From Methylocella sp. (GTDB lineage Bacteria; Pseudomonadota; Alphaproteobacteria; Rhizobiales; Beijerinckiaceae), in contig JBBCGG010000001.1 of the NCBI GenBank assembly GCA_037200525.1, positions 4,580,501 through 4,644,500 on the forward strand: a DNA stretch of 64,000 nt, in the 5' to 3' direction. This document shows, one piece after another, positions 50,381-60,187 of the stretch; within the stretch, counting starts at the first letter, position 1, and each line of letters begins with the position of its first letter. Below the pieces are notes generated by a model, which was given only the letters and a program-made list of their open reading frames with translations, was not told where the DNA came from and ran no database searches. Position numbers and translations under genes: made by a program.

Positions 50381-50893
50381 TCAGGCGGCTTTGTCGGCAT
50401 AGGCCGCAAAAACGCGCGCGAGCTTGGCGGCCGGCGCGGTGGTGACCTGTGCGAGCTTCGTCGCCGGGGCCTTGAGCAGACCGACGATTTTGCCGCGCAA
50501 TTCATCCAAGGACGGCAGCGTCGCGAGCGATCGCACGGCGTCCACGTTCAAGGCGGTCTTTCCCATGGCGCCGCCGAGGATCACGAGCTTTTCGTTCTCC
50601 TTCGCGAAACCCACCGCAACTTTAGCCGCAGCGACCGGATCGTCCGAATAGGCGATCAGGGTCTGCCCTCGCATCAGGCCCGAGATCGAGGCGACCTCCG
50701 AGCCTTCGAGCGCAATCTTGACAAGACGGTTCTTGGCGACCTGCACAGTGGCTCCAGCCGCACGCATCTGCTTGCGCAGCGTCTGCATCTGAGCCACGGT
50801 GAGGCCGGAATAATGCGCAACTACAACCACGGACGTCGTCTTAAAGATATCGGCCAGGGAAGCGACGCATTCTTTCTTTTCCGCTCTGTCCAC
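50381..50893 (-). CDS. rplJ: ribosomal protein uL10
   Basis: A 170-residue L10 starting at a GTG ([20 protein letters not shown]) with an AAGGAG ribosome-binding site. The GTG is preferred because it gives the universal MDRAEKKE-type N-terminus; a longer open frame upstream has no homology. The middle part ([20 protein letters not shown]) and C-terminal L12-binding helix are present. It anchors L12 dimers on the ribosome stalk. Confidence 0.97.
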   Translation of the reverse strand: MDRAEKKECVASLADIFKTTSVVVVAHYSGLTVAQMQTLRKQMRAAGATVQVAKNRLVKIALEGSEVASISGLMRGQTLIAYSDDPVAAAKVAVGFAKENEKLVILGGAMGKTALNVDAVRSLATLPSLDELRGKIVGLLKAPATKLAQVTTAPAAKLARVFAAYADKAA

Positions 50894-51584
50894 AGTGCTT
50901 TCTCCTTGCGCGGGCGCCAAACCTGCTTCGGCGCGCCCGCGGGCTGCAATTGCCGTTCTTGGACCGCCGGGCGAACCCGCGCCAAAAACAGCGCTGTGCC
51001 TGTCCCCGGAACGAACAAACCGATCCGGACAGAGGGAGTAGACCAAAATCGAAGGATGAGGCCGGGCGAGCCGTCCGTACATCCAAAATCCGGTTATTAC
51101 CCCGTCTATGCTGGCCCCTTTGGCCTATCCGATGGGAACCGGATCGACGTTCGGAGATTAAGCTGGAGCTCATCGCAACAATGAGTCCGGCGCCGGCAGT
51201 CTTGGACAGGACATGGCCGGAAAGAGATAGGAGTCGCCACCTATCCTCCGGCCTATCCACCGCATCACAAGCGTCTTTTGTCGCCGACAAGTCGAACTTG
51301 AAAGCTAAAACTCAAGGCGTCTCGCTTAGCGGAAGCTTTTATTGGGTGCGGCGCCGCCACGCTTAATCGGCACCGAACCCTCTATCTAAACCAACTAGAT
51401 CGAGATGCCAAGACCCCGTCAGCGGATTTTCGCTCATGTCAAGCGAGAATTTTCGCGACCGGTCCTTGCCCAAGGCGATCAACGCCTCGGACCATGATGC
51501 GCCCAGATTGAGGCGATCATGGCCAACTCTTTGTTTTAATGCGCGAATCCAGTGGAAAGGCATGAGGCTTTCCAGATCGGCGCT
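50894..51584 (-). promoter_or_regulatory. rplJ leader region (expected L10-binding leader)
   Basis: Six hundred and ninety bases between rplA and rplJ without a credible gene. In most bacteria an L10(L12)-binding leader that autoregulates rplJL lies directly upstream of rplJ, and a promoter separates it from rplKA. A TTGACA box occurs on the minus strand at 51437-51442, but the matching -10 is weak. I could not fold the leader by hand, so the regulatory role is known from the family, not shown here. Confidence 0.45.
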
Positions 51585-52280
51585 CTATATATTCACGCTC
51601 GCGGGATCAATTTTGACCCCGGGACCCATGGTCGACGAGATGGCGACGCGCTGAATATAGGTGCCTTTGGCGCCTTGCGGCTTGGCCTTGGCCACAGCAT
51701 CAACGAAAGCGGCGATATTGGCGATGAGCATATCCTCGTCGAACGAAGCCTTCCCCACGCTGCCTTGAACGATGCCGGCCTTTTCGACGCGAAACTCGAC
51801 AGCTCCGCCTTTCGACGCCTTGACGGCGGCTGTGATGTCCATGGTGACCGTGCCAACCTTCGGGTTGGGCATCAGACCGCGCGGACCCAGCACTTTGCCG
51901 AGCCTGCCGACGAGCGGCATCATATCCGGCGTCGCGATGCAACGGTCAAAAGCGATCGTTCCGGCCTGAACCGTCGCGACCAGCTCTTCCGCCCCGACAA
52001 TGTCGGCCCCTCCTGCCTTGGCCTCATCCGCTTTGGGACCGCGCGCGAAAACGGCGACGCGCAACGTCCGCCCCGTGCCGTTCGGCAAATTGACGACGCC
52101 GCGCACCATCTGATCGGCGTGCTTCGGGTCGACGCCAAGATTCATGGCGATCCCGACGGTCTCGTCGAACTTGGCGTTGGCGCGCTCCTTCACCAGCTTG
52201 ATCGCTTCCGCGAGCGGATAGAGCTTAATCCGGTCAATGCCTTCACGCGCCTTGACCACGCGCTTTCCAACATGCGCCAT
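51585..52280 (-). CDS. rplA: ribosomal protein uL1
   Basis: A 231-residue L1, full length. It starts [20 protein letters not shown] and contains [20 protein letters not shown], the signature around [20 protein letters not shown], and the final [11 protein letters not shown]. It binds 23S rRNA at the stalk and in many bacteria represses its own operon. Six bases downstream of rplK. Confidence 0.98.
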   Translation of the reverse strand: MAHVGKRVVKAREGIDRIKLYPLAEAIKLVKERANAKFDETVGIAMNLGVDPKHADQMVRGVVNLPNGTGRTLRVAVFARGPKADEAKAGGADIVGAEELVATVQAGTIAFDRCIATPDMMPLVGRLGKVLGPRGLMPNPKVGTVTMDITAAVKASKGGAVEFRVEKAGIVQGSVGKASFDEDMLIANIAAFVDAVAKAKPQGAKGTYIQRVAISSTMGPGVKIDPASVNI

Positions 52281-52286
52281 TTTTCT

Positions 52287-52715
52287 CTACCCCACTATCT
52301 CAAGGCCCATCGAACGGGCGGAGCCTTCGATCATCGTCATCGCGGCGGCGACCGTTGCGCAATTGAGATCCGGCAATTTCTTTTCGGCGATTTCTTGAAT
52401 CTGCGCCTTCGATATCTTGCCGGCGAAACCACGGCCGGTCGTCTTCGATCCGGAAGTGATGCCCGAAGCCTTTTTCAAGAAATAGGATACCGGCGGCAGC
52501 TTCATTTCGAAGACGAACGACCGATCCGCGAAAGCCGTGATTACGACCGGGATAGGCGTCCCCTTCTCCATTTGCGCGGTTCGCGCATTGAAGGCCTTGC
52601 AAAATTCCATGATGTTCAAGCCGCGCTGACCCAGCGCGGGGCCGATCGGGGGCGACGGATTGGCCGCCCCGGCCGGCACCTGAAGCTTCACGTAACCCGT
52701 GATCTTCTTCGCCAT
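52287..52715 (-). CDS. rplK: ribosomal protein uL11
   Basis: A 142-residue L11, full length: [20 protein letters not shown], the [20 protein letters not shown] segment and the C-terminal RNA-binding domain ([20 protein letters not shown]) with the final [14 protein letters not shown]. It forms the GTPase-associated centre and is needed for RelA/Rel activation. It lies 166 bases after nusG. Confidence 0.98.
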   Translation of the reverse strand: MAKKITGYVKLQVPAGAANPSPPIGPALGQRGLNIMEFCKAFNARTAQMEKGTPIPVVITAFADRSFVFEMKLPPVSYFLKKASGITSGSKTTGRGFAGKISKAQIQEIAEKKLPDLNCATVAAAMTMIEGSARSMGLEIVG

Positions 52716-52881
52716 ACCTTAAACTCCCAAACAAAGCCGACCCTCTTCGGGCGCGGCGGTTGCGGTCGTGGTCAGACAGGATTCCGGCGTGGCGCGCCGG
52801 GCCTTGTCTCCCACGTCTGACGCGAACGGGATCTCCCCCGGCCGCGCAATTCAGGCGACGTCAGCCGCCTGAAAACCGAAC

Positions 52882-53412
52882 TCAGACCTTCTCGACCTGA
52901 GCATATTCCAATTCGACGGGCGTCGCCCGACCGAAAATCGACACAGCGACTTTGACCCGCGAACGGCTTTCGTCAACCTCTTCGACGATGCCGTTGAAGG
53001 AGGCGAAGGGCCCATCGGCGACCCGCACGGTCTCGCCGATTTCGAACGAGATCGACGCTCTCGGCCTCTCGACGCCCTCGGCGACCTGACCCTTGATCCG
53101 GTCGGCCTCGGAGTCGGATATCGGCATCGGCTTCTTGTCGGCGCCAAGAAATCCCGTCACCTTCGGCGTGTTCTTGATCAGATGATAGATATCGTCGGAC
53201 AGATCGCATCTGACGAGAACGTAGCCGGGAAAAAACTTGCGCTCGGAATTGATCTTCCGGCCGCGCCGAATTTCCACGACCTGCTCGGTCGGCACCAGAA
53301 TTTCCTCGAACTTGGCGGTAAGTCCCCGCTGCGCCGCCTGCTCTTTGATGGATTCGGCGACCTTTTTCTCAAAATTCGAATAAGCGTGGACGATATACCA
53401 GCGCATGCTCAT
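52882..53412 (-). CDS. nusG: transcription termination/antitermination factor NusG
   Basis: A 176-residue NusG from ATG 53412 (MSMRWYIVHAYSNFEKKVAE; the ATG two codons later is an alternative). The NGN domain covers residues 4-110 (KFFPGYVLVRCDLSDDIYHL, then IKNTPKVTGFLG) and the KOW domain the C-terminus (GETVRVADGPFASFNGIVEE). It binds RNA polymerase and couples to Rho and S10. Between secE and rplK as usual. Confidence 0.97.
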   Translation of the reverse strand: MSMRWYIVHAYSNFEKKVAESIKEQAAQRGLTAKFEEILVPTEQVVEIRRGRKINSERKFFPGYVLVRCDLSDDIYHLIKNTPKVTGFLGADKKPMPISDSEADRIKGQVAEGVERPRASISFEIGETVRVADGPFASFNGIVEEVDESRSRVKVAVSIFGRATPVELEYAQVEKV

Positions 53413-53444
53413 CGGGGCAGCTTCCAACCTTTGTTGATTCGCGC

Positions 53445-53636
53445 TCAATGGCCGATGCTCAGGACGAAAGTGACCAAAAGGCGAAGTCCCTGATCAACCG
53501 TCACAAAGAACAGGCTCGCGAACAGAACCATGAGAATCACGAGGCCGGTCGTGATCAATGTTTCGCGCCGGGTCGGCCATGTGACCTTGCCGGCTTCGGT
53601 GCGAACTTCCTGAATGAACTGAAAAGGGTTTGCCAT
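53445..53636 (-). CDS. secE: preprotein translocase subunit SecE
   Basis: A 63-residue single-helix SecE starting MANPFQFIQEVRTEAGKVTW (ATG 53636). The conserved cytosolic amphipathic stretch EVRTEAGKVTWPTRRET is followed by one membrane helix (about 30-55). It is 32 bases before nusG. The common neighbouring tRNA-Trp is not present in the 156 bases upstream. Confidence 0.95.
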   Translation of the reverse strand: MANPFQFIQEVRTEAGKVTWPTRRETLITTGLVILMVLFASLFFVTVDQGLRLLVTFVLSIGH

Positions 53637-53792
53637 TGCCCAACAAAGACCTCGGCGCGCCCAAAGGCCGCGCAAAAAAAATCAGGGCGCGAAGCCTAAA
53701 GGCCGCGCGCCACTTCGCCCCAATATAATCAAGCCTGCGCGGAACGCAAACTCAATTTTCTCGCGGCCTCGGCCAGCCCCACCTGCAGGGCT

Positions 53793-54509
53793 TCAGTCCG
53801 GCAGGCAACGCCGATGCGGTATGGCGTAAACCGCTTCGCGGCCGACCACATGGGCGAGAGTTTCCAAGCTTCCGCCAAAGAGCGGCTCAAAGGCCGCGTC
53901 GTGCAGGTTGAGCCCCCCGGCAAAGGCGCCGAAAGCGGGCAGCACGCAGCGCTCGCCATTGCTGACGAAACTGCGGCGGCGCACCGAGCCGCCGCGCCCT
54001 GCAACTTTGGCGACCGGATGGAGATGCCCGGCGATTTCTCCCATGCGCCGCCCGGCGCGCGGCTCGTGGCGAAACACAATATCCCCCATCGCCAGCTCCG
54101 CTCTCGCCTCCCCCGGCAGCCCGGCCGGCAAAATCGCGTCATGATTGCCGGCGATCCAGATCCACTCGCGTCCCCTGTGCAAAGCGCGAATCGTGCGGCG
54201 ATCTTCGCCGCAGAGGCGCTCGCCTGCGCGCGAATCATGAAAGGAATCCCCGAGCGCCACGACGCAGCGAGGCTGGTAGAAAGCGATCAGCCGCGCCAGC
54301 GCCGCCAAAGTCGAAGCAGTGTCGTAAGGCGGAAGCAGAACGCCTCTCGCCGCGAAAGCGGAACCCTTCTCCAAATGCAGGTCGGCGACGATCAGAACGC
54401 CTTCTTCGCCCCAGTACAGAGCGCCGGCCGGATCGGCCAGGAAATGCGCGCCCAAAACGGCGACGACCGCCGCCGGTCGATCGCGTTTGCGGGGAACGTC
54501 TTGGTTCAT
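53793..54509 (-). CDS. pdeM: ligase-associated DNA damage response endonuclease PdeM
   Basis: A 238-residue calcineurin-like metallophosphoesterase. Metal-binding motifs in order: VADLHLEKG near residue 42, VALGDSFHDSRAGERL near residue 86, WIAGNHDAI near residue 118 and GEIAGHLHPVAKV near residue 158. This matches PdeM, whose gene lies with the helicase, exonuclease and ligase of the ligase-associated repair system. The ATG at 54509 shares its A with the helicase stop (TGATG), so the two are translationally coupled. Confidence 0.93.
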   Translation of the reverse strand: MNQDVPRKRDRPAAVVAVLGAHFLADPAGALYWGEEGVLIVADLHLEKGSAFAARGVLLPPYDTASTLAALARLIAFYQPRCVVALGDSFHDSRAGERLCGEDRRTIRALHRGREWIWIAGNHDAILPAGLPGEARAELAMGDIVFRHEPRAGRRMGEIAGHLHPVAKVAGRGGSVRRRSFVSNGERCVLPAFGAFAGGLNLHDAAFEPLFGGSLETLAHVVGREAVYAIPHRRCLPD

Positions 54510-57112
54510 CAATGGATGGTTCTCTTTCGACTTTTCGCGCGGATCGCGCCCCGCCCGGCAACTTCCCTGGCAGTCTGTTTCGCGGGAATGATTTCAGCAA
54601 GTCCGAGAGGAGGTTGGTCGGCAAGAACTTCCTCAACCAGACTGCCCGCAGCTTCGGCGAGAATTGCATCCTGCGCCTCGCCATAAACGGTTTCGCGCCC
54701 GATTTCGAGCAGGATCGGCGCCGCCAGCGGCGAGACGCGATTCAGCGCCTTATGAATGATTTTGCCTTGCACGCGGACAAGCATATGCGCCAAACGGTCG
54801 ATGTCGAGAAGCCCCGTCGCCGCATCGGCGCGAGCGGCTTGCAGCAGAATATGCTGCGGCTCGTGCCGGCGGAGCACGTCATAAATAAGGTCGGTCGAGA
54901 TTTTTAACTGCCGTCCGGTTTTCTCGCGCCCAATGAAATTGCGCTCTATCAATCCGGATATGATCGCGCAATTTCGAAAGGTGCGCTTCATCAGCGACGA
55001 TTCCTCCAACCATTCCTCAAGATCATCGCCAAGCATGTCCCGCCCGAGCAGATCTTCGAGACGAACGGCGCCCTTCTTGGACAGTTCTCCAAGATCGGTC
55101 AGCGACCAGACGCACAACGCATAATCATTGGCAACGAACCCGAGCGGCTTCAGCCCCGCGCGCTCCATCCGGCGCGTCAGCAGCATCCCGAGCGTCGTAT
55201 GCGCAAGACGGCCCTCGAAGGGATAGAGCGCAAGATAGAATCGCTCGCCGCGCGGAAATGATTCGACCAACAATTCGCTTGCCGGCGGCAGAATCGAGCG
55301 TTGCCGTTGCAATTCGAGCCATTGCGCAACCTGCTCCGGCAAGGCGCTCCAGGCTGTGGAATCGGACAAAAGTCTGCGCACGCGCATCGCCAGATGGGTC
55401 GAAAGCGGGAATTTTCCGCCCGCATAAGATGGGATTTTCGGCGCGTCAGAGGCCGCGCGGGAGACCAGGGCCTCATTCTCGACGATGCCTTGCAGCGCCA
55501 AAATCTCTCCGCCGAACAAAAACGTATCCTTCGGCGCCAGCATTTCGATGAAAGCTTCCTCGATCTCGCCCAGCACCCGGCCGCCCCGCCGCAAGGGACC
55601 CGTATAGGCCGACGTTGGTTTGGCGCCGCCGGGCACGAGCCGCACCTTCAGGAGATCGGCCTCGACGATGGTCCCGACATTCATGCGGTAGGATTGCGCG
55701 ACGCGGCCATTGGCGACCCGCCAGCGGCCATCCTTCATCTGCTTGATCTTTGCGAAGCGCTCATAGGTTTTCAACGCATATCCGCCGGTGGCGACAAAGC
55801 CAAGCGCCGCGTCGAACATCTCTCGACTCAGTTTGGCGTAAGGTTCGGCGGATATGATCTCCATATAGAGTGCATCCGCGGCGAAAGGCTCCGCGCAAGC
55901 CGCGCCTAAAATGTGTTGGCACAGCACGTCGAGCGCCCCTGCCCGCGCCAGCGCCGTATCCTGCGCCCCTTCTCTCGCGGCGTCGATGGCGGCGCGGCAT
56001 TCCAGCACCTCGAACCGGTTGGCGGGTACGAGAATCGCGCGGGACGGTTCGTCCAGCCGATGGTTGGCGCGTCCGATCCGCTGCGTCAGACGGCTTGCGC
56101 CCTTAGGAGCCCCGACGTTGATGACGAGATCGACATCGCCCCAGTCGACGCCAAGATCGAGCGTTGACGTGCAGACCACCGCCTTCAGTTTGCCGGCCGC
56201 CATCGCCGCCTCGACGCGGCGGCGCTGCGCGACATTGAGCGAGCCATGATGCAGCGCGATCGCCAAGTCGTCCTCGTTTCGCCGCCATAACTCCTGGAAA
56301 ATAAACTCCGCCTGCGCCCGCGTATTGACGAAGACGAGGCTCATCTTCGCAGCTTTGATAGCGGCGTAAATCTCGGCCAGCGCATGGCGGGCGCTATGTC
56401 CGGCCCAAGGCAAATGCTCCCGCGTATCCAAAATCGAAAGATCGGCGGCAGCGCCTGGCTCCGCGAGGACCAGTGCAGCGTCGGCGCCCGGCGTCCCCCG
56501 CGGCGTCAGCCAGCGCTGCAACTCCGCCGGGTCGCGCACGGTCGCCGACAACCCGATGGCGGTGAGATGAGGAGCGATCGTCCGCAGTCGCGCGAGCCCA
56601 AGGCAAAGGAGATCGCCGCGCTTCGTCGCGGCGATGGCGTGCAATTCATCGAATATGACGCGACGCAATCCGGCGAAGAAATGCTGCGCGTCGGGGCTGG
56701 CGATCAGCAGAGCGAGTTGCTCGGGCGTCGTCAGCAGAATGTCCGGCGGATAACGGCGCTGGCGCTGGCGTTTCGAGGCGGAGGTGTCGCCCGTTCTTGT
56801 CTCGACGCGCGCTCCAAGGCGCATCTCGGCAATCGGCGTCTCGAGATTGCGCTGCACGTCTACCGCCAACGCTTTCAGCGGCGATATGTAAAGGGTGTGG
56901 AGGCCGCGCCGGTTCGGCGGCTGTTCAAGATCGACGAGGGTCGGCAAGAATCCCGCAAGCGTCTTGCCAGCCCCCGTCGGCGCAATGAGAAGGGTGTTTT
57001 GGCCTTCGCGCGCGAAGCGCAATAGCTCGATTTGATGCTTCCGGGGCGTCCAGCCGCGCGCTGAAAACCAGTTCAGAAAACGCGGCGGAAGCTCGAAGGC
57101 CGAACCTTTCAC
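54509..57112 (-). CDS. lhr: ligase-associated DNA damage response DEXH-box helicase (Lhr core type)
   Basis: An 867-residue superfamily 2 helicase. Walker A APTGAGKTLAGF lies near residue 44, the DEXH box VIFDELHAIAATKRGDLLCL near residue 140, motif III LSATVRDPAE, and motif VI TQRIGRANHR near residue 335. The Lhr-specific winged-helix and beta-barrel regions follow. The start is a GTG (57112), which opens directly with KGSAFELPPRFLNWFSARGW. The length fits Lhr-Core, a 3'-5' helicase that prefers RNA:DNA hybrids. It is the upstream partner of pdeM and functionally linked to the exonuclease and ligase at 59153-61842. Confidence 0.94.
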   Translation of the reverse strand: MKGSAFELPPRFLNWFSARGWTPRKHQIELLRFAREGQNTLLIAPTGAGKTLAGFLPTLVDLEQPPNRRGLHTLYISPLKALAVDVQRNLETPIAEMRLGARVETRTGDTSASKRQRQRRYPPDILLTTPEQLALLIASPDAQHFFAGLRRVIFDELHAIAATKRGDLLCLGLARLRTIAPHLTAIGLSATVRDPAELQRWLTPRGTPGADAALVLAEPGAAADLSILDTREHLPWAGHSARHALAEIYAAIKAAKMSLVFVNTRAQAEFIFQELWRRNEDDLAIALHHGSLNVAQRRRVEAAMAAGKLKAVVCTSTLDLGVDWGDVDLVINVGAPKGASRLTQRIGRANHRLDEPSRAILVPANRFEVLECRAAIDAAREGAQDTALARAGALDVLCQHILGAACAEPFAADALYMEIISAEPYAKLSREMFDAALGFVATGGYALKTYERFAKIKQMKDGRWRVANGRVAQSYRMNVGTIVEADLLKVRLVPGGAKPTSAYTGPLRRGGRVLGEIEEAFIEMLAPKDTFLFGGEILALQGIVENEALVSRAASDAPKIPSYAGGKFPLSTHLAMRVRRLLSDSTAWSALPEQVAQWLELQRQRSILPPASELLVESFPRGERFYLALYPFEGRLAHTTLGMLLTRRMERAGLKPLGFVANDYALCVWSLTDLGELSKKGAVRLEDLLGRDMLGDDLEEWLEESSLMKRTFRNCAIISGLIERNFIGREKTGRQLKISTDLIYDVLRRHEPQHILLQAARADAATGLLDIDRLAHMLVRVQGKIIHKALNRVSPLAAPILLEIGRETVYGEAQDAILAEAAGSLVEEVLADQPPLGLAEIIPAKQTAREVAGRGAIRAKSRKRTIH

Positions 57113-57130
57113 AAAACGCCCCGGAATGTT

Positions 57131-58141
57131 TTATGCGCGGGCCACGACCACGAGGCCCGGAACGTCGAAGCCGGCGTCCCTTCGCGCCGAGACCGGCTCC
57201 ATTAGGCAAACGCGCAGGCCAACCGCTTCGAGGGTCTCCTTCACATAAGCATCGCTGTGGAAAAATCTCAGGTCAGGGCCAATCTTATACGTTCCCTCCA
57301 AGGCGCGCTGCACCGTGAAAGCGAAGAATCCGTCCGGCGCAAGCGTGCGGGCGGCGGCCGCGAAGACAGGCGCCAGATCGCCGACATACATGAACACGTC
57401 GCCGGCCAGAATAAGATTGGCGCTGAGGGGTGGCTCAAGCCCGAGAAAATCGTCCATCGTGGCCGTTTCGAGTCGGTCGTAAATCGCTTTCTTCCGCGCA
57501 ACCTCAATCATGCCGGGAGAGAGATCAACGCCGCTTAGATGCTCGCTTGAGCCGCGAAAGGCCGCGCCGCAAAGGCCGGTGCCGCAGCCAAGATCGATGA
57601 GTTGATCAAATCGCCCAGCCCCGAGCCGCGTCAAAGCGTCGGTGAGCAGAGCGGGTCCCCGATAGGCGAGTTGATTGACGAGATGCGCATCGAAACGATC
57701 GGCATATTGATCGAACAGCCCTTGAATATAAAATTTCGACGCCGTTTTGGGCGTCTCTCCAACGCCAAGACGGGCAAGATGAAGTTCGGCGCCGAATTCA
57801 CCCGCTGCGTCGATCGCCGCCAGGCGCCGAAGCGCCGCCGCCGCCTCTTTTGCGCGGCCAGATTTTTCATAGGCGGTCGCCAGCGCCAACCATAGCGGCG
57901 CCCAATCTGGCGCCAGCTCGCAAGCCTGCTCCAAAACCTCGGATGCCGTTTCGTGATCGCCTTCGGCGGCGATGGCGCGGGCATAAAGATAACGGCGATC
58001 GACCACCACGTCGCCAGAAGAGCGCCTTATCGGCGGGAGCCAATTCTGACTCGAGTTCTTGGCGATTGGTTCTGATAACGGCATTTTTTGACCCCAAATT
58101 TCTCTCCACGAATTGAACTGATTCGTTGATCCTTCATTCAT
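57131..58141 (-). CDS. TPR-containing class I SAM-dependent methyltransferase
   Basis: A 336-residue protein. Residues about 40-120 form two TPR-like helical hairpins (YARAIAAEGDHETASEVLEQ). The methyltransferase domain follows: SAM-binding LIDLGCGTGLCGAAFRG near residue 188, GVDLSPGMIEVARKKAIYDR, and the post-I region DFLGLEPPLSANLILAGDVF. Such TPR-methyltransferase proteins are common in Rhizobiales; the substrate is unknown. The first ATG is at 58141 (a GTG at 58144 is also possible). It ends 18 bases upstream of the lhr start on the same strand, so it could be the first gene of the repair operon. Confidence 0.85.
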   Translation of the reverse strand: MNEGSTNQFNSWREIWGQKMPLSEPIAKNSSQNWLPPIRRSSGDVVVDRRYLYARAIAAEGDHETASEVLEQACELAPDWAPLWLALATAYEKSGRAKEAAAALRRLAAIDAAGEFGAELHLARLGVGETPKTASKFYIQGLFDQYADRFDAHLVNQLAYRGPALLTDALTRLGAGRFDQLIDLGCGTGLCGAAFRGSSEHLSGVDLSPGMIEVARKKAIYDRLETATMDDFLGLEPPLSANLILAGDVFMYVGDLAPVFAAAARTLAPDGFFAFTVQRALEGTYKIGPDLRFFHSDAYVKETLEAVGLRVCLMEPVSARRDAGFDVPGLVVVARA

Positions 58142-58223
58142 CACAGGTTCAGGCTCGTGGCTGCATCTTGGCCATGAAGCGTTGGTCTCAGGAGGCCGCG
58201 CCGAACGTCAGGGAGAACTTGAA

Positions 58224-58592
58224 ATGATCAGCAATTTGAAGAAAGGCGCCATCGCGACCGTCGCCGCCGCGTCGCTAGGGCTCGCCAGCGCCGCGACTGC
58301 AACGCCCGCGGCTGCCGCCGCCTTTCACGGCGGTTTTCATGGCGGCGGCTGGCATGGAGGCGGCTGGCGCGGCGCGGGGTGGCATGGCGGATATTGGCGC
58401 GGCGGCCGCTGGTATGGCGGCGGCTGGGGCGTCCCGCTCGCGGCTGGCCTCGCAGTCGGGGCTCTCGCTGGAGCCGCCGCCTATCCTTATTATGGTTATG
58501 GCGCTTATGGCGGCTGCTACGTTCAGAACCAGCCTACTTATGACGGTTGGGGACGATTCGTCGGCTATCAGCCGGCCCGCGTTTGCTATTGA
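58224..58592 (+). CDS. secreted Gly/His/Trp-rich small protein
   Basis: A 122-residue protein. ATG 58224 has a GGGAGA ribosome-binding site and starts a signal peptide (MISNLKKGAIATVAAASLGL, cleavage after AAA). It is followed by a repeat region of HGG/WHGG/WRGG units (FHGGGWHGGGWRGAGWHGG), a hydrophobic stretch (AAGLAVGALAGAAAYPYYGY), and a C-terminal YCVQNQ-type end with two Cys (CYVQNQPTYDGWGRF, then PARVCY). Similar small proteins are widespread in Rhizobiales with unknown function; His-rich repeats could bind metal. It is divergent from the methyltransferase gene and followed by a strong terminator. Confidence 0.85.
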   Translation: MISNLKKGAIATVAAASLGLASAATATPAAAAAFHGGFHGGGWHGGGWRGAGWHGGYWRGGRWYGGGWGVPLAAGLAVGALAGAAAYPYYGYGAYGGCYVQNQPTYDGWGRFVGYQPARVCY

Positions 58593-58615
58593 GCGCTTGC
58601 GCCCCATCTTAGGAT

Positions 58616-58653
58616 AGAAGCCCCGTCGGTTTGGCGGGGCTTCTATATTTTTT
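58616..58653 (+). terminator. intrinsic terminator after the His/Gly-rich protein
   Basis: AGAAGCCCCG pairs perfectly with CGGGGCTTCT around TCGGTTTGG, followed by ATATTTTTTC. A textbook terminator 24 bases after the stop. Confidence 0.9.
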
Positions 58654-58786
58654 CAAATTTTTTCTGGCTGAGCCGCAACCTTTCGTCTTGCGTGGCGTTG
58701 TTACTTGTGTATTGCCGCACAGCACTTGTCGGGTTTTCGGGGGAATATCCTTCGAGCAAACGTGGCGGGTGGAAGGAGCAGAGCTC

Positions 58787-59089
58787 ATGGTCAAATCGCG
58801 CAAAACAATCGGAATGCATGCCCTCAAGCTCACCATGGCTGCGATTGCCGTATCCTGCTTGGGCGCAGCTGTTTTCGCGGCTCCGCTGACGATCACCCCG
58901 AAGAGCAAGATTGCCTATAATGGCCAGATGGTCGAGCACCGCAGCGCTTATGAGTCGCTGACCAAGGGTCCGGCCATGGAGCTGGGCCGCGCCGGGCCGG
59001 GCGAAGATGAAGATTGCGTTCGCGTTACGCGGATGATGGGCCCTGATGGCCGGATCTATGTGACCCGCGGCCTCGTCTGCTCCGATTAG
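58787..59089 (+). CDS. small secreted protein of unknown function
   Basis: A 100-residue protein from ATG 58787 (AAGGAG site ten bases upstream). It has a signal peptide (residues about 9-33, LKLTMAAIAVSCLGAAVFA) and a mature part of about 67 residues with two Cys (EDCVRVTRMMGPDGRIYVTR and GLVCSD). I do not recognise it; similar small conserved exported proteins are common in Rhizobiales. It lies between the terminator of the previous gene and the exonuclease gene, and could be cotranscribed with the latter (63 bases). Confidence 0.72.
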   Translation: MVKSRKTIGMHALKLTMAAIAVSCLGAAVFAAPLTITPKSKIAYNGQMVEHRSAYESLTKGPAMELGRAGPGEDEDCVRVTRMMGPDGRIYVTRGLVCSD

Positions 59090-59152
59090 AAGTTTCCGCT
59101 TTGATGGTCGGCGCGCCTTGCGGGCCATGCCTTCGAACCCTATTTCCCGCCG

Positions 59153-60187
59153 ATGGCGTCGGATAACCCTCTCTCCCTTGCGCCCGCCGGGCTTTATTGC
59201 CCTGCGGGCGATTTTTTTATCGATCCGCTGCGCCCTGTTCACCGCGCGCTGGTTACCCACGCCCATTCCGATCATGCGCGGCCAGGACACGGCCAAGTCC
59301 TAGCCACCCGGGAAACGCTGGCGATAATGGCGATCCGCCTGGGAGCCAGTTTTTGCGGCGCGGCGCAATCCGTAGCCTATGGCGAAGCGCTGAGGCTGGG
59401 AGAAGTCGAGGTCAGCTTCCATCCGGCCGGGCACGTCCTCGGCTCAGCTCAAATTCGTCTGGCGAACCGCGCCCAAACCGTCGTCGTGTCCGGCGACTAC
59501 AAGCGCGAGGCCGACCCGACCTGCACGGGCTTCGAGCCGCTTTCCTGCGATGTCTTCATCACTGAGGCGACCTTTGGCCTGCCGGTGTTCCGGCATTCGC
59601 AAACTGGCGATGAAATCGCCAAGCTTCTCGCCTCGCAACGATTGTTTCCAGAGCGGACCCATCTCGTCGGCGCCTATGCGCTCGGAAAAGCGCAACGGAT
59701 GATGGCCCTGCTCAGGGCGGCCGGCTACGAGCGGCCGATCTACGTTCACGGCGCGATCGAAAAGCTGACCGATTTCTATGCGAGCGAAGGCGTAGAGCTT
59801 GGCGAGATTCGCAAGGTCTCGGCCTATGATCGGGGAAAGCTGGGCGGCGAGATCGTGATCTGTCCGCCTGGGGCCTTGCAGGATCTCTGGTCGCGCAAAT
59901 TTCCCGACCCCATTGCGGCTTTCGCCTCGGGCTGGATGCGGGTGCGGGCCAGGGCGCGTCAACGCGGCGTCGAACTCCCGCTGGTCATTTCAGATCATGC
60001 TGACTGGGATGGGCTCATCGCCACCATCCGCGAGACGGGATGCCGGAAGGTTCTCGTGACGCATGGCGAAGCGGATGCGCTGGTGCATTGGGCGCGGGGG
60101 GCAGGCATCGAAGCCGACCCTTTGCATCTCCTTGGCTACGGCGACGAAGATGCGGATGCGGCGCCCGCTTCAGGGGAGAGCGCTTGA
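59153..60187 (+). CDS. ligase-associated DNA damage response exonuclease
   Basis: A 344-residue metallo-beta-lactamase/beta-CASP nuclease. The metal motif is LVTHAHSDHARPGHG near residue 34; HPAGHVLGSAQIRL near 89 and VSGDYKREADPTC near 111 provide further ligands, and the beta-CASP part includes GAYALGKAQRM near residue 172 and ISDHADWDGL near residue 280. This matches the exonuclease of the ligase-associated repair set. It ends in a TTGA overlap with the ligase gene, so the pair is coupled. The start at 59153 opens directly with conserved sequence. Confidence 0.92.
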   Translation: MASDNPLSLAPAGLYCPAGDFFIDPLRPVHRALVTHAHSDHARPGHGQVLATRETLAIMAIRLGASFCGAAQSVAYGEALRLGEVEVSFHPAGHVLGSAQIRLANRAQTVVVSGDYKREADPTCTGFEPLSCDVFITEATFGLPVFRHSQTGDEIAKLLASQRLFPERTHLVGAYALGKAQRMMALLRAAGYERPIYVHGAIEKLTDFYASEGVELGEIRKVSAYDRGKLGGEIVICPPGALQDLWSRKFPDPIAAFASGWMRVRARARQRGVELPLVISDHADWDGLIATIRETGCRKVLVTHGEADALVHWARGAGIEADPLHLLGYGDEDADAAPASGESA